From Planococcus donghaensis (GTDB lineage: Bacteria; Bacillota; Bacilli; Bacillales_A; Planococcaceae), in assembly GCF_001687665.2 (NCBI RefSeq), contig NZ_CP016543.2, positions 2,108,001 to 2,172,000 of the forward strand: a stretch of DNA of 64,000 nt. Direction: 5' to 3'. Shown here one piece after another: positions 31,686-43,100 of the stretch. Position 1 is the stretch's first letter. The number at the start of each line of letters is the position of its first letter. The translations under genes and the position numbers were made by a program. The notes below the pieces were generated by a model. That model worked only from the letters and a program-made list of their open reading frames with translations, made no database searches and had not been told where the DNA came from.

Positions 31686-32772
31686 GTTGTTGCTCCTTTC
31701 GAGTTGCGTTCATTACATCAATAAAGCGATCAAATAAATAGTTTGAGTCTTCAGGTCCTGGTGAGGATTCTGGGTGGTATTGAACTGTAAATGCCGGATA
31801 GTCCAAGTGAGCCAGACCTTCGTTTGTGCCATCATTTAATGCGCTATGCGTTACTTTTAAGCGAGTTCCTTGTAACGTGTCTTCATCTACTGCGTAGCCA
31901 TGATTTTGTGACGTGATTTCGATTTTACCTGTGACTAAGTCGCGCACTGGATGATTACCGCCGCGATGTCCAAATTTCAACTTGAACGTGTCTGCACCAC
32001 AAGCCCTTGCAAACAATTGGTGTCCAAGGCATATTCCAAATATTGGAACTTGCCCGAGCAATTCGCGTACCACTTCTACACATTCCTCTACATCTTTTGG
32101 ATCTCCTGGTCCATTTGAGAGCATGACACCATCTGGGCCCCAAGCCATTATTTCTCTTGAAGAAGTGTTATAAGGTACAACAATTACATCACAATCTCGA
32201 TTGTTAAGTTCGCGCAAAATACCGTGTTTCATGCCGTAGTCGATTAAGACGACGCGCTTGCCACGCCCTGGACTTGGGTAAGGACGCCCTGTTGAAACTT
32301 GCGCCACTTGATCGCTTGGTAATACAGTTTCTTGAAGCATCTTCACAACTTGATCTATTTGAACTTCTTCCCCTGCTGCAGTTAACACACCTTTAATGGC
32401 CCCTTTTGAGCGTATTAAGCGTGTTAATTTGCGTGTATCGATCCCAGAAATACCTGGAATGCCTTTAATTTTAAACAACTCATCAAGAGTTGAATTGTTT
32501 CTGAAATTGGATGGGAATTCAGCAATTTCACGAACGACCATGCCTTTTACTGCCGGTTCAATCGATTCAAAATCGTCGCTATTAATGCCGTAGTTGCCGA
32601 TTAATGGATAAGTCATTGTAACAATTTGTCCGCAATAAGAAGGATCTGATAAAATTTCTTGATAACCGGTCATACTGGTATTAAACACGATTTCTCCTAC
32701 TGAAGCATCGTCACCTCCGAATGCTGTTCCTTCAAATACCGTACCGTCTTCTAAGATTAAATAACGTTTCAT
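31678..32772 (-). CDS. carA: Carbamoyl-phosphate synthase small (glutaminase) subunit
   Basis: Hydrolyses glutamine to feed ammonia to CarB. 364 residues from the ATG at 32772, which shares one base with the pyrC stop (TGATG) and has GAGGAG eight bases upstream. The N-terminal domain begins [15 protein letters not shown]. The C-terminal class I glutamine amidotransferase domain carries the nucleophile motif [13 protein letters not shown] and the HPE of [10 protein letters not shown]. Confidence 0.97.
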   Translation of the reverse strand: MKRYLILEDGTVFEGTAFGGDDASVGEIVFNTSMTGYQEILSDPSYCGQIVTMTYPLIGNYGINSDDFESIEPAVKGMVVREIAEFPSNFRNNSTLDELFKIKGIPGISGIDTRKLTRLIRSKGAIKGVLTAAGEEVQIDQVVKMLQETVLPSDQVAQVSTGRPYPSPGRGKRVVLIDYGMKHGILRELNNRDCDVIVVPYNTSSREIMAWGPDGVMLSNGPGDPKDVEECVEVVRELLGQVPIFGICLGHQLFARACGADTFKLKFGHRGGNHPVRDLVTGKIEITSQNHGYAVDEDTLQGTRLKVTHSALNDGTNEGLAHLDYPAFTVQYHPESSPGPEDSNYLFDRFIDVMNATRKEQQHA

Positions 32773-34049
32773 CAATTTGTCTCCTCCTGCCATACAATTT
32801 CACCACCAAAGATGGTCATTACTGGCCACCCTGTACAATTCCAACCACCAAATGGTGTATTTTTTCCTTTGGATAAAAATTCTTCTACTTGAATCGGCTG
32901 TTGTTTTTCAAGGTCCAACATTACGAGATCTGCTGTTTGCCCAATTTCCAATGTACCGTATGGCATATTGAAGGTTTGGCTAGGTTTAATGGTTAACCAG
33001 TCGATCAATTGTTGTAACGACCATGTGCCGGTTTTGACAAACTTGCTATACAGCAGTGGAAACGCCGTTTCAAAACCGACAATCCCGAACATCGAGCCGT
33101 TCATGCCATTTGTTTTTTCAGCTTCAGTATGTGGTGCATGGTCTGTTGCGATAAAGTCTAGCGTGCCATCTAGCAACCCTTCGTGTAACGCTTCCCAGTC
33201 TGCTTTCGCACGAAGCGGCGGGTTCATTTTGTAGTTTGCATCGTCTGATGGAATATCATCTTCTGTTAACAACAAATGATGCGGTGTGACTTCTGCTGTT
33301 ACGCGAACGCCTGCACGTTTTGCATCCCGAATGACGCGAACCGATTCTTTCGTGCTGACGTGGCATACATGGTAATGTGCGCCTGCTGCTTCAGCAAGTA
33401 AAATGTCGCGTGCGATATGCACCGATTCTGCAATTGCAGGTATGCCTTTTAACCCTAATTCTTTGCTCCGCTTGCCTTCGTGCATGACACCGTCATATAT
33501 CAAGCTATTGTCTTCACAATGCGCCACAACTGCCATATCAATTTTCGCTGCGTCTTGCATTGTTTCGTACATCATGCCTGCTTCTTGAATGCCGACCCCG
33601 TCATCAGTGAAAGCAAAAGCACCATTTTCTTTTAGTTCTTGTAAATTTGTGCGTTCTTTTCCTGCTTCTCTTATGGTGATGGAAGCATACGGCAAAACTC
33701 GGATAAGCGCATTTTTTTCGATCAAGCCGTTAACTAGCTGCAGATTTTCTTTCGTATCAGGTACTGGGCGTGTATTTGGCATTGCACATATTGTGGTGTA
33801 GCCGCCTTTTGCTGCAGACTTTGTCCCGCTTTCGATCGTTTCTTTCTGTTCTCCGCCTGGTTCACGCAAATGAACATGGACATCAACAAATCCTGGTGCA
33901 ATCATCCGGCCTTTGCCGTCAATTTGGGGTTCATTGTTTACTTGTAACTCTTGACCGATTTCTTCAATTTTGCCTTCTTTGATACGAATATTGGTAGGTG
34001 TTAGTTCTCCATTTTGCAGCATGTTTACGTTTTTAATGAATAAATTCAA
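32772..34049 (-). CDS. pyrC: Dihydroorotase
   Basis: Cyclises carbamoyl aspartate to dihydroorotate. 425-residue amidohydrolase (class I dihydroorotase) with metal-binding [17 protein letters not shown] (~54-70), [31 protein letters not shown] and the catalytic aspartate region [10 protein letters not shown]. Follows pyrB with 1 bp between and overlaps carA by 1 bp. Confidence 0.97.
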   Translation of the reverse strand: MNLFIKNVNMLQNGELTPTNIRIKEGKIEEIGQELQVNNEPQIDGKGRMIAPGFVDVHVHLREPGGEQKETIESGTKSAAKGGYTTICAMPNTRPVPDTKENLQLVNGLIEKNALIRVLPYASITIREAGKERTNLQELKENGAFAFTDDGVGIQEAGMMYETMQDAAKIDMAVVAHCEDNSLIYDGVMHEGKRSKELGLKGIPAIAESVHIARDILLAEAAGAHYHVCHVSTKESVRVIRDAKRAGVRVTAEVTPHHLLLTEDDIPSDDANYKMNPPLRAKADWEALHEGLLDGTLDFIATDHAPHTEAEKTNGMNGSMFGIVGFETAFPLLYSKFVKTGTWSLQQLIDWLTIKPSQTFNMPYGTLEIGQTADLVMLDLEKQQPIQVEEFLSKGKNTPFGGWNCTGWPVMTIFGGEIVWQEETN

Positions 34050-34050
34050 C

Positions 34051-34920
34051 TCAATCTCTCCCTTTCAATGCGTATTCAAGTACTGCCATCCGGACGAAAA
34101 CTCCGTTTGCCATTTGTTTAAAAATTCGTGACCGCTCACACTCTACAAGACAATCTGCTATTTCCACCCCCCTGTTGATTGGAGCTGGGTGCATAATAAT
34201 GGCACCGTCTTTCATTCGCTTTTCTCGCTCTACAGTCAATCCGTATTGCTCATGATAGTTTTCTTTTGAAAAAAGCGCTGATACTGCATGGCGTTCGTGT
34301 TGTACTCGGAGCATCATGACCACATCCGTTGTTTCAATAAAATCATCCAAGTGTTCTGAAGATTCATAGTCACCGCTCCATTCTTCTGGACAAATAAAGC
34401 TTACGTGAGCTCCTAATTGTTTAAGCGCTGCTGCATTTGATTTTGCCACACGGCTATGAGCGATATCTCCAACGATGGTGACATGCACGCCTTTGATTCG
34501 ACCGAACTCTTGGTAGATGGTCATTAAGTCTAAAAGAGATTGCGTTGGATGCTGTCCCGAGCCATCTCCACCGTTAATGATTGCCACATTGCAACCTTCT
34601 AGTTGTTGGTAATACGCTTCTTCTTCGTGGCGGATAATGACAGCTCCTACCCCAATCGCTTCCATCGTTTTAACAGTATCGTAAAGCGTTTCACCTTTTA
34701 ATATGCTAGAAAAGGCTGTTTCGAATGGCAGGACAGCGAGCCCCATATGATGCTCCGCCATTTCAAAACTCATTTTCGTTCTGGTGCTTGGTTCAAAAAA
34801 CAAGTTGACGACTGTGCCATCAATTGGCGCTCTTTCGCCTCGCTGAAATTCTCCAGCGCGCTCAAGTAAACTCATAATCGTGTCATTTTCTAAGTTGTTC
34901 ATTGATAGTAAGTTTGGCAA
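34051..34920 (-). CDS. pyrB: Aspartate carbamoyltransferase catalytic subunit
   Basis: First committed step of pyrimidine synthesis. 289 residues with the carbamoyl-phosphate motif [15 protein letters not shown] (~46-60), the [12 protein letters not shown] segment and the aspartate-binding LRVQHERH and [11 protein letters not shown]. No regulatory chain gene (pyrI) accompanies it, as in other Bacilli, where control is by PyrR attenuation in the leader just upstream. Confidence 0.97.
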   Translation of the reverse strand: MPNLLSMNNLENDTIMSLLERAGEFQRGERAPIDGTVVNLFFEPSTRTKMSFEMAEHHMGLAVLPFETAFSSILKGETLYDTVKTMEAIGVGAVIIRHEEEAYYQQLEGCNVAIINGGDGSGQHPTQSLLDLMTIYQEFGRIKGVHVTIVGDIAHSRVAKSNAAALKQLGAHVSFICPEEWSGDYESSEHLDDFIETTDVVMMLRVQHERHAVSALFSKENYHEQYGLTVEREKRMKDGAIIMHPAPINRGVEIADCLVECERSRIFKQMANGVFVRMAVLEYALKGRD

Positions 34921-34948
34921 AATCCACTCATCCTCTCATTCTTCAGAC

Positions 34949-35040
34949 AAAAAAACACCTTCCCAGGGGCAGGAAGGTGTGAGGAAAAAAGGGTAGAGTT
35001 TACCCATTCTTCGATCCTTTCCATGCCTCTCTGGACATTC
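34949..35040 (-). promoter_or_regulatory. PyrR-controlled attenuator between pyrP and pyrB
   Basis: On the minus strand a PyrR binding loop TCCAGAGAGGC (35035-35025) is followed ~50 bases later by an intrinsic terminator: stem ACACCTTCC / GGAAGGTGT (34980-34972 and 34963-34955) and a T run. With UMP or UTP bound, PyrR would stabilise the anti-antiterminator and stop transcription before pyrB. Confidence 0.92.
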
Positions 35041-35052
35041 ATTAAAAGGTAA

Positions 35053-36339
35053 TTATTCAGTTCCGTCGTCTAGTTCTTTTTTGTTCATTCCGGGTAGCAC
35101 TAAGTTCAAGATAACGCCAACAATCGCAGCTAGTGCCATTCCTTCGATCGAGAACGACTCGCTAAATTCAAGCTTTGCTCCGCCAATCCCGATTACTAAA
35201 ATAACTGATGAGATGACTAAGTTGCGGTTGTTACCAAAATCGATGTTGTTGTCTACTAGCATCCGCAATCCTGATGAAGCAATGATTCCGAACAGCAAGA
35301 TGGAAATTCCGCCAAGAACAGCCGTGGGGATTGTTTCAATAACTGCCATCAATTTGCCAAAGAAAGAAAATGTGATGGCGAACACTGCCGCACCGAGAAT
35401 GACATACACAGAAAACACTTTTGTTATGGCAAGCACTCCGATATTTTCACCATAAGTCGTTTTTGGTGGACCACCGACTAGTGAGGAGATGAAAGTTCCA
35501 AGTCCATCTCCTAAAATCGAGCGGTGCAAACCAGGATCTTTTATGTAATTTCTATCTACAATTTTTCCTAATACAAGCTGGTGTCCAATGTGTTCAGAAA
35601 TAGTGACAATTGCAATTGGTACCATGACAAACAGCAAGGTTGGCGTTACTTGGAACGAATAATCCACTCCAGGGATCAAGAATTCTGGAACGGCGAACCA
35701 GCTTGCTTCGCCAATTGCTGTAAAATCGATAATTCCGATGGCTGCTGAGTAGCCATAGCCTACAATAATTCCGATCAAAATCGGCATTAATGAAATGATG
35801 TTTTTAAAGTAAATGTTACAAATGATTGCTGTAAGCAATGTGACAATCGCAGCTGAGAAATGCAATAAACTGTATTCCGAACCACCTTCTGCTGGAATGG
35901 TCATCGCCATATTTACCGCAGTGCCGGATAAAGCAAGTCCAATAACGATGATAACCGGTCCTACTACAATTGGTGGGAGTAGTTTCATCAACCAATGATA
36001 CCCGGTTTTCCAAATAATCAAGGCGACTATGGCGTAAACGAGGGATACAAACATGGCCCCGATCATAGCTGATCCAATTCCACCTGTTTCTGTTGCAATC
36101 GTGATTGGCACGATAAAGGCGAATGATGAACCTAAGTAAGCTGGCACTTTAAATTGTGTTATTAGGATAAAAATGATTGTTGCGATTCCGCTTGTTAACA
36201 ATGCGATGGCCGGGCTCAGTCCAACCAGTTGTGGTACTAATATCGTTGCGCCAAACATCGCGAACATATGTTGCAAACTTAGTGAGATCCATTGTCCTGC
36301 TTTTGGTTTATCTTGTACATCTAAAATTGCTTCACTCAA
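35053..36339 (-). CDS. pyrP: Uracil permease
   Basis: Proton-coupled uracil importer of the nucleobase/ascorbate transporter family. 428 residues, about 12-14 membrane segments, with LQHMFAMFGATILVPQLVG at the start, VGPVIIVIGLALSG and the family signature GGPPKTTYGENIGV. Second gene of the operon, 27 bp after pyrR, with no attenuator in between. Confidence 0.96.
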   Translation of the reverse strand: MSEAILDVQDKPKAGQWISLSLQHMFAMFGATILVPQLVGLSPAIALLTSGIATIIFILITQFKVPAYLGSSFAFIVPITIATETGGIGSAMIGAMFVSLVYAIVALIIWKTGYHWLMKLLPPIVVGPVIIVIGLALSGTAVNMAMTIPAEGGSEYSLLHFSAAIVTLLTAIICNIYFKNIISLMPILIGIIVGYGYSAAIGIIDFTAIGEASWFAVPEFLIPGVDYSFQVTPTLLFVMVPIAIVTISEHIGHQLVLGKIVDRNYIKDPGLHRSILGDGLGTFISSLVGGPPKTTYGENIGVLAITKVFSVYVILGAAVFAITFSFFGKLMAVIETIPTAVLGGISILLFGIIASSGLRMLVDNNIDFGNNRNLVISSVILVIGIGGAKLEFSESFSIEGMALAAIVGVILNLVLPGMNKKELDDGTE

Positions 36340-36366
36340 TTTCCATTCTCCCCTGTCTCTATCTCT

Positions 36367-37038
<672 letters not shown>

Positions 37039-37070
37039 TTAAAGGTGTTATTATTCGATTTGTTTTTTTA

Positions 37071-37100
37071 AGTATAAAGAAAGAGAAACGGGTTTGTCAA
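37071..37100 (-). promoter_or_regulatory. Sigma-A promoter of the pyr operon
   Basis: Minus strand -35 TTGACA (37100-37095), 18 bp spacer, -10 TATACT (37076-37071). The TGA of the -35 is the rluD stop codon. Transcription would start ~35 bp before the PyrR loop. Confidence 0.82.
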
Positions 37101-38008
37101 TCCTTATCGCGAAGAGATTCGAGAAGTTCTGCAAATTCAGCTGGTGGCTCTGCAGAAAACTCCATGTATTCGTTCGTTCTTGGGTGATTAAAACCAATGA
37201 CTTCAGCATGAAGGGCTTGACCGCCGATGTCCATTGTTTTTTTCGGTCCGTATTTCGGATCGCCCACAAGTGGAAAACCAATGTACTTCATGTGGACACG
37301 GATTTGATGCGTTCTTCCTGTTTCTAAACGGCACTCAACAAGTGTGAAATTACCGAAACGTTCAAGAACACGGAAATGTGTCACAGCATGCTTGCCTTTA
37401 TCAACAATCGCCATATTTTGACGTTCTTTCGGATCACGTGCAATTGGTGCTTGGATAGTTCCTTTATCATGAGGAATATGACCATGAACCAAAGCAACAT
37501 ATTTACGTGTAACTGTCTTTTTCACCAATTGATCAACAAGTGATGCATGAGCAGCGTCATTTTTCGCTACCATTAACAAGCCTGAAGTATCTTTGTCAAT
37601 GCGGTGAACAATTCCTGGACGTACAACGCCATTGATCCCTGAAAGATCTGTACAATGATGCATTAACCCATTTACCAATGTTCCTTTAGCATGACCTGGT
37701 GCTGGATGAACGACCATTCCTTTAGGTTTGTTTACGACTAAAACATCTTCATCTTCATAAACAATTTCCAAATTCAAATCTTCAGGAACTACATCTAACT
37801 CTTCCAACTCCGGTGGCGTGACAATGATAATATCTTGCAAACGTACTTTGTAATTCGGCTTTACAGTTTCTCCGTTAACTTTTACTGCGCCTTCTTTGAC
37901 CCAATTGCTGATCTGTGAACGTGACCAGTCTCCATCTATTGATGACACAGCTTTATCTACTCGTTCGCCAGCCATTTCTTTTGTGATTTCAATCGTTAAA
38001 TCTTCCAT
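37097..38008 (-). CDS. rluD: Large-subunit rRNA pseudouridine synthase, RluA/RluD family (YlyB)
   Basis: Isomerises uridines in RNA, most likely in 23S rRNA by analogy with RluD. 303 residues: N-terminal S4 RNA-binding domain (~13-75, RVDKAVSSID..WSRSQISNWVKEG) and the RluA-type catalytic domain with GIVHRIDKDTSGLLMVAK (catalytic aspartate) and RTHQIRVHM. Shares one base with lspA (TAATG). Confidence 0.93.
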   Translation of the reverse strand: MEDLTIEITKEMAGERVDKAVSSIDGDWSRSQISNWVKEGAVKVNGETVKPNYKVRLQDIIIVTPPELEELDVVPEDLNLEIVYEDEDVLVVNKPKGMVVHPAPGHAKGTLVNGLMHHCTDLSGINGVVRPGIVHRIDKDTSGLLMVAKNDAAHASLVDQLVKKTVTRKYVALVHGHIPHDKGTIQAPIARDPKERQNMAIVDKGKHAVTHFRVLERFGNFTLVECRLETGRTHQIRVHMKYIGFPLVGDPKYGPKKTMDIGGQALHAEVIGFNHPRTNEYMEFSAEPPAEFAELLESLRDKD

Positions 38009-38484
38009 TAAGACACCTTTTTCTTTTGTTGTTTTTCGTCATAAATAATATAAATAACCATCAATACGACACCAATCGTCAACGCAGCATCTGCAACATT
38101 AAATATCGGAAAATCATAACCAATCACTGGAATGAGTACGTCAACAAAATCAACGACTTCCCCGCGAAACATCCGATCGATAAAATTACCAACTGCGCCT
38201 CCTAAGAGAACCATTAAGCTTAACTGAAATAAAGGTTGCCCTTTTGCGTGTTTATGAAAATAGTAAAGTATTCCGATGATAACCGCTACAGTAATTATAG
38301 CGAACAGCCACATCTGTCCTTCTAGCATACCCCAAGCAGCGCCACGATTCCGATGCGACAACCAACCAAGGTAAGGGTCAATGACCGAAATCCGTTCACC
38401 CAATTCCATATTTTTCAGTACTAGCCATTTTGTCCATTGATCTAATGCGATTATGAATAATGCAAGTCCATAATAAATAAACAT
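38008..38484 (-). CDS. lspA: Lipoprotein signal peptidase (signal peptidase II)
   Basis: Membrane aspartic protease that cuts the signal peptide of prolipoproteins. 158 residues, four membrane segments, with conserved [18 protein letters not shown], the first catalytic aspartate in [11 protein letters not shown] (~116-126) and the second in [11 protein letters not shown] (~137-147). It likely processes lipoproteins such as the binding protein at 21.4 kb. Confidence 0.96.
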   Translation of the reverse strand: MFIYYGLALFIIALDQWTKWLVLKNMELGERISVIDPYLGWLSHRNRGAAWGMLEGQMWLFAIITVAVIIGILYYFHKHAKGQPLFQLSLMVLLGGAVGNFIDRMFRGEVVDFVDVLIPVIGYDFPIFNVADAALTIGVVLMVIYIIYDEKQQKKKVS

Positions 38485-38533
38485 CTGTATCCTCCGTCAA
38501 TTCAGCAGTCAATCTATTTTAACACACTGACAG

Positions 38534-38586
38534 CAAAAAAAGTAAAGGGCCTGGAGCAGCCGAATTTCGGTTCTCCAAACCCTTTT
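38534..38586 (-). terminator. Intrinsic terminator of ileS
   Basis: Minus strand nested stem: AAAGGG/CCCTTT outer, GGAG/CTCC middle, CCGAA/TTCGG inner, followed by ACTTTTTTT. Begins ~22 bp after the ileS stop. Confidence 0.85.
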
Positions 38587-38607
38587 TAAATTCATTGTTG
38601 ATATTGA

Positions 38608-41370
38608 TTAGGCAAACTGCGTTTCTACAACACTTGCACAGCGAGGGCACAAAGTTGGATGCTCTTCGCTTTGACCAATTTCTTCAGAAATTGTCCAGCA
38701 ACGTTCACATTTTTCACCAGTTGCTTTTTCAACTGTTACTGAAACTTCATTTAGTTTTACAGCATGTTCTGGTGCTTGATCTTGTGTTCCACCGTATTCG
38801 TATTTTGAAACGATGAACAATTGAGCAAGATTTTCATCTGTAGAAGCTAATAATGTAGCTAGTTCTTCATCACCGAAGACCGTTACTTTCGCTTCTAGCG
38901 ATTTACCGATAGTTTTAGCTGCACGTGCTTCTTCCAATGCTTTTAACACATCATCGCGAACATCCATAAATCGGCTCCACTTGTCGTTTAAGCCTTCAAA
39001 CGCTGGGTTGGAAACAGCTTCTGGGAAATCAGTCAATTGAACACTTTCTTCTTCAACAAAGCTCAAGTAAGACCATAATTCATCCGCTGTATGAGGGATG
39101 ATTGGTGCTGCTAACTTCAAGATTGCCATTAATGAATCAAACATTACAGTTTGCATCGCACGGCGATGTGGATGATCTGCACTTTCAATGTAAACAACGT
39201 CTTTTGCTACATCTAAATAGAATGAGCTTAAATCGTTAGCGCAATAATTATTTAACGCATGATAAATTGTTGAAAACTCATACGTTTCATAACCTTTACG
39301 CACAGTTTCTACCATTTTTTGTAACTTCATGGCCATGTATTGATCCATTTCACGCATGTCTTCAAATGCAACACGGTGTTCTTGTTCATTAAAATCAGCT
39401 AAGTTTCCGTGAAGGAATTTTAGCGTGTTACGGATTTTGCGGTAAACTTCAGATACTTGTTTAAAGTTTTCGTCAGATACACGAACATCCGCTGTATAGT
39501 CTACAGAAGCAACCCATAGACGAAGAATATCTGCGCCCATTTGGTTCATGACTTTTGAAGGGACAATGACGTTACCAAGCGATTTACTCATTTTGCGACC
39601 ATTGCCATCAAGCGTAAAGCCGTGGCTCAAAATGCCTTTGTAAGGTGCATGTCCATTAATCGCAACACTTGTCGTTAAGGACGAGTTGAACCAGCCACGG
39701 TATTGGTCAGATCCTTCTAAGTAAAGATCTGCTGGATATTGAAGATCTTCTCGTTCAACAAGAACTCCTTGGTGAGATGATCCTGAGTCAAACCAAACAT
39801 CCATAATATCCATTTCTTTCGTGAACACGCCGTTCGGGCTGCTTGGATGCGTAAATCCTGGCGGTAATAATTCATCTGTAGAACGCTCAAACCATACATT
39901 TGATCCATTTTCGCGGAACAATTTTGCGATATGCGCAATTGTTTCTTCAGTGATAACCGGATCACCATTTTCAGCATAAAACACTGGAATTGGAACGCCC
40001 CATACGCGTTGACGTGAAATATTCCAATCTCCACGATCACGTAACATATTAAACAAACGTGTTTCACCCCATGCAGGAGTAAATGATGTTTCTTTAATTG
40101 CGTTTAAGATTTGGTCACGGAATGCTTCGATTGATACAAACCATTGAGCTGTTGCACGGTAAATTACCGGCTTTTTCGTCCGCCAGTCATGTGGATACGA
40201 GTGTGTGATAAATGTAAGTTTTTCAAGCGCGCCTACTTTATCTAACGCTTCTGTTATCGATTTATTGGCTTTGTCATAAAACTCGCCCTCAAATCCAGGT
40301 GCTTCAGCAGTCATAACTCCGCGCTCGTCAACTGGACATAAAACGTCCAATCCGTATTTTTTACCGATTAAGAAGTCATCTTCACCATGACCAGGTGCTG
40401 TATGAACACAACCAGTACCTGAGTCAGTTGTTACATGTTCGCCAAGCATAACCAGAGAAGTACGGTCATATAACGGGTGCTTTGTTAGAATATTTTCTAG
40501 CTCTTCACCTTTGATGACACGAACCACTTCTGCATCTGTCCAACCGAGTTCTTCCGATACTTCTTTTAATAAATCTTGAGCCACAATGTATTGAGATCCA
40601 TTGACAGAGACTTCTGCGTAATCCAATTTAGCGTGCACGGAAATTCCTAAGTTCGCTGGAATTGTCCAAGGTGTAGTCGTCCAGATAATGAAGTTTGTTC
40701 CTTCTGCTAATACGCCTTTACCGTCTGTTACAGGGAAAGAAACGTAAATAGAAGGAGATTTTTTATCGTGATACTCAATTTCTGCTTCAGCAAGTGATGA
40801 TTCACTTGAAGGCGACCAGTAAACTGGTTTTAAACCTTTGTAAATATATCCTTTGTTGGCCATTTTACCAAACACTTCAATTTGACGTGCTTCATATGCT
40901 GGTTTTAATGTCACATAAGGATTTTCCCAATCGCCACGAACACCAATGCGCTTGAATTGAGAGCGTTGGTTGTCGATTTGTTGGAAAGCATATTCTTCAC
41001 AAAGCTTGCGGAATTCCGCTAAAGACATTTCTTTGCGGTTTACACCTTTGTTTGTTAATGCTTGTTCAATCGGTAACCCGTGCGTGTCCCAACCTGGAAC
41101 GTAAGGTGCATGGAAGCCCATCATCGAACGTGAACGAACGATCATATCTTTTAACACTTTGTTAAGCGCATGGCCCATGTGCAAATCACCATTCGCATAC
41201 GGAGGTCCGTCATGAAGTACGAAAAATGGTCGACCCGCAGTACGATCTTGTACTTGTTTGTAAATATTCATATCTTCCCATTTTTGTTGCATTTCCGGTT
41301 CGCGATTCGGCAAATTGCCACGCATTGGAAAATCTGTTTTCGGCATTAATAACGTATCTTTGTATTCCAT
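38608..41370 (-). CDS. ileS: Isoleucyl-tRNA synthetase
   Basis: Charges tRNA-Ile; class I synthetase. 920 residues from the ATG at 41370 (AGGAGG seven bases upstream), N-terminus [18 protein letters not shown] as in B. subtilis. Contains the HIGH-type motif HMGH within [15 protein letters not shown], an editing domain ([30 protein letters not shown]), KMSKS, and a C-terminal zinc site (CERCW ... CPRC). Preceded by a T-box leader and its own promoter, and closed by a terminator, so it is a single-gene unit. Confidence 0.97.
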   Translation of the reverse strand: MEYKDTLLMPKTDFPMRGNLPNREPEMQQKWEDMNIYKQVQDRTAGRPFFVLHDGPPYANGDLHMGHALNKVLKDMIVRSRSMMGFHAPYVPGWDTHGLPIEQALTNKGVNRKEMSLAEFRKLCEEYAFQQIDNQRSQFKRIGVRGDWENPYVTLKPAYEARQIEVFGKMANKGYIYKGLKPVYWSPSSESSLAEAEIEYHDKKSPSIYVSFPVTDGKGVLAEGTNFIIWTTTPWTIPANLGISVHAKLDYAEVSVNGSQYIVAQDLLKEVSEELGWTDAEVVRVIKGEELENILTKHPLYDRTSLVMLGEHVTTDSGTGCVHTAPGHGEDDFLIGKKYGLDVLCPVDERGVMTAEAPGFEGEFYDKANKSITEALDKVGALEKLTFITHSYPHDWRTKKPVIYRATAQWFVSIEAFRDQILNAIKETSFTPAWGETRLFNMLRDRGDWNISRQRVWGVPIPVFYAENGDPVITEETIAHIAKLFRENGSNVWFERSTDELLPPGFTHPSSPNGVFTKEMDIMDVWFDSGSSHQGVLVEREDLQYPADLYLEGSDQYRGWFNSSLTTSVAINGHAPYKGILSHGFTLDGNGRKMSKSLGNVIVPSKVMNQMGADILRLWVASVDYTADVRVSDENFKQVSEVYRKIRNTLKFLHGNLADFNEQEHRVAFEDMREMDQYMAMKLQKMVETVRKGYETYEFSTIYHALNNYCANDLSSFYLDVAKDVVYIESADHPHRRAMQTVMFDSLMAILKLAAPIIPHTADELWSYLSFVEEESVQLTDFPEAVSNPAFEGLNDKWSRFMDVRDDVLKALEEARAAKTIGKSLEAKVTVFGDEELATLLASTDENLAQLFIVSKYEYGGTQDQAPEHAVKLNEVSVTVEKATGEKCERCWTISEEIGQSEEHPTLCPRCASVVETQFA

Positions 41371-41394
41371 TTCTATTCCTCCTGTAGACATAAT

Positions 41395-41426
41395 AAAAAG
41401 CCCCCCATCCCTGGTAAAGGGACGAG
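41395..41426 (-). terminator. T-box leader terminator of ileS
   Basis: Minus strand stem CTCGTCCCT / AGGGATGGGG (41426-41418 and 41412-41403) containing two G-U pairs, 5-base loop and a TTTTT tail (41399-41395). It competes with the antiterminator built on the T-box motif just upstream. Confidence 0.8.
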
Positions 41427-41636
41427 AAGCTTAAACTCGCGGTACCACCCTTGTTGCAGCTAGATAGCTGCCACTCGATCGCCGTAACGTGGCGTAGACG
41501 GAATTGGTTACTTATTATTCACCAATTCTGCTCAAGAGTGATTTTCATCTATGCGTACACATCAGGCTCTCACTGTCCCTGATTCGCTTTAGCGTTCTAC
41601 ACAAACTACTGTCTCTATCAGCGCGTTTTTTTGTAT
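41427..41636 (-). promoter_or_regulatory. T-box riboswitch leader of ileS
   Basis: The conserved T-box sequence GGGTGGTACCGCG is present on the minus strand (41450-41438), directly before the terminator. Together with the ~200-base structured region upstream, this is a tRNA-sensing leader. Downstream gene identity implies tRNA-Ile. An ATC triplet at 41542-41540 followed by a purine is a tentative specifier codon; I did not fold Stem I fully. Confidence 0.9.
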
Positions 41637-41642
41637 GTCGTA

Positions 41643-41671
41643 ATTATAGATTTAGAAAGTCTCAGAGTCAA
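41643..41671 (-). promoter_or_regulatory. Sigma-A promoter of ileS
   Basis: Minus strand -35 TTGACT (41671-41666), 17 bp spacer, -10 TATAAT (41648-41643). The divIVA stop codon TGA forms part of the -35. Confidence 0.87.
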
Positions 41672-42189
41672 GAGTTCGTCTCTTCTTTGTCCTTTTCAAT
41701 CTTCTCTAAATTTTGTGTGTCGATATCGTATTCCAATAAGGTTTCCCAATCATCTGTTTCGATTAAATCTAATTGTGCTTCTACAAGCATTTTGAAACGA
41801 TTTTTGAAAATACGAGATTGTTTTTTCAGTTCTTCAATTTCTGTTGCAATGCGACGGGCTTTTGTCAACGATTCGTTGACAATGCGATCCGCATTTTTCT
41901 CAGCTTCTTTAATAATCAACTCTGCTTCTTTTTGTGAGTTGCGACGAACTTCTTCTGAAGCTTCTTGAGCCACAAAAATCGATTTTTGCAATGTTGATTC
42001 AATTGTATTAAAATGGCCCACTCGTTCGTCGGTTGTGCGTAACCGTTCTTCAAGAGCTGCCTTGTCTTTAAGTAAAATTTCGTAGTCTCTCATAATTTGT
42101 TCCAGGAATTCATTTACTTCATCTTCCTGATATCCACGGAATGCACGGCTGAATTCTTTGTTATGTATATCTAACGGGGATAATGGCAT
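41668..42189 (-). CDS. divIVA: Cell division/polarity protein DivIVA
   Basis: Coiled-coil protein that binds curved membrane at poles and septa. 173 residues: N-terminal lipid-binding domain (MPLSPLDIHNKEFSRAFRGY, with the exposed basic/hydrophobic residues of the family), then long coiled coils (~30-65 and ~75-150) and a charged tail. It follows sepF-yggT-ylmH as in other Firmicutes and has its own promoter. Confidence 0.95.
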   Translation of the reverse strand: MPLSPLDIHNKEFSRAFRGYQEDEVNEFLEQIMRDYEILLKDKAALEERLRTTDERVGHFNTIESTLQKSIFVAQEASEEVRRNSQKEAELIIKEAEKNADRIVNESLTKARRIATEIEELKKQSRIFKNRFKMLVEAQLDLIETDDWETLLEYDIDTQNLEKIEKDKEETNS

Positions 42190-42227
42190 TGAGTAAACCT
42201 CTCCTTAACTTGTGATCTTATCTTTCT

Positions 42228-42256
42228 ATTATACAGTTGATGACGTTAAATTTCAG
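42228..42256 (-). promoter_or_regulatory. Sigma-A promoter of divIVA
   Basis: Minus strand -35 CTGAAA (42256-42251), 17 bp spacer, consensus -10 TATAAT (42233-42228), 38 bp before the ATG. Confidence 0.65.
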
Positions 42257-42270
42257 TACTATTTCGTAAT

Positions 42271-42306
42271 TTTTCAAAGCCGTCTAGTTTTTTGTTTCTA
42301 GACGGC
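42271..42306 (-). terminator. Hairpin over the ylmH stop codon
   Basis: Minus strand stem GCCGTCTAG / CTAGACGGC (42306-42298 and 42287-42279) with a 10-base A-rich loop. The ylmH stop codon lies inside the stem. The tail is TTTGAAAAATT, weak for an intrinsic terminator, so read-through to divIVA is possible. Confidence 0.5.
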
Positions 42307-43069
42307 CGATTTGCAAGCGAACTTTATCTTTTTTCGTGCGCCCTTCGATCATAATCAAGCGAACTCGGCCAAATCCTCTTGAAGAAATCATATCTGATTC
42401 ATGCAGCTCAAACGAAGGCTGGTCTTGTAAAGTCCAGTTTACTTTTACTTTTCCGCCATGAATAAGCGCAGCAGCTTTTTGTCTTGATATGTTATAGACA
42501 GAACTCATAACCGTATCCAATCGCATCGAACTAACTGTATAAGATTCTTCTGTCCATTCTTCACTAGTCTCAATCATTTCTATCGGGTCAGTAACTTCAT
42601 TCAATTGAACTTTCACTTTTGCAGCACTTACAAAATTACTTTGTAAATAAGGACTGATTTCATTCATTACAGCAAGTTGAACACGATCATTATCAATGCG
42701 AATATCACCAAATTTGCTTCGGTCAAGCCCAAGGGACATTATTGACCCCAATATATCAGGATGACGCAAATTCACAAATTTCGACGGGTATTTTAGTTCA
42801 AAAACCGTAATATTAAAGTCTTCTTGTTGAGGCTCAAAATAAGAGGGATACAACAAAACACGTTGTCTTTCTGCATCTTTAAAAATACCCGAGGTCATCA
42901 TTTGGACATCGGTCGACCCCATCACTGCTTCTACGATAAATCGCTGCCGCGGATCCAAAAAGTCTGTTAACTTTGGTGAATAGCGATCTTCAACTTCACG
43001 TAACCAGCCTGAAACTTGCTCGATAAATTGCTGTTCTTCTTTTCTGAAATGCTGAAATATCTCTTCCAT
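42284..43069 (-). CDS. ylmH: S4-domain RNA-binding protein YlmH
   Basis: 261 residues: N-terminal YlmH/photosystem-II S4-like domain (RQRFIVEAVMGSTDVQMMTSGIFKDAERQRVLLYPSYF region) and C-terminal S4 domain (~183-245, LDTVMSSVYNISRQKAAALIHGGKVKVNW). In B. subtilis, YlmH has been linked to ribosome-associated quality control, where it binds the same obstructed 50S subunits as RqcH, which is also encoded in this window. Lies between yggT and divIVA in the usual order. Confidence 0.92.
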   Translation of the reverse strand: MEEIFQHFRKEEQQFIEQVSGWLREVEDRYSPKLTDFLDPRQRFIVEAVMGSTDVQMMTSGIFKDAERQRVLLYPSYFEPQQEDFNITVFELKYPSKFVNLRHPDILGSIMSLGLDRSKFGDIRIDNDRVQLAVMNEISPYLQSNFVSAAKVKVQLNEVTDPIEMIETSEEWTEESYTVSSMRLDTVMSSVYNISRQKAAALIHGGKVKVNWTLQDQPSFELHESDMISSRGFGRVRLIMIEGRTKKDKVRLQIGRLETKN

Positions 43070-43100
43070 GTTAATGCTCCTTCAGATCAATTTTTCAAGA

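Noticed and set aside
36340..36366. Third PyrR attenuator between pyrR and pyrP
   Set aside because: Only 27 bp, with no hairpin and no TCCAGAGAGGC loop.
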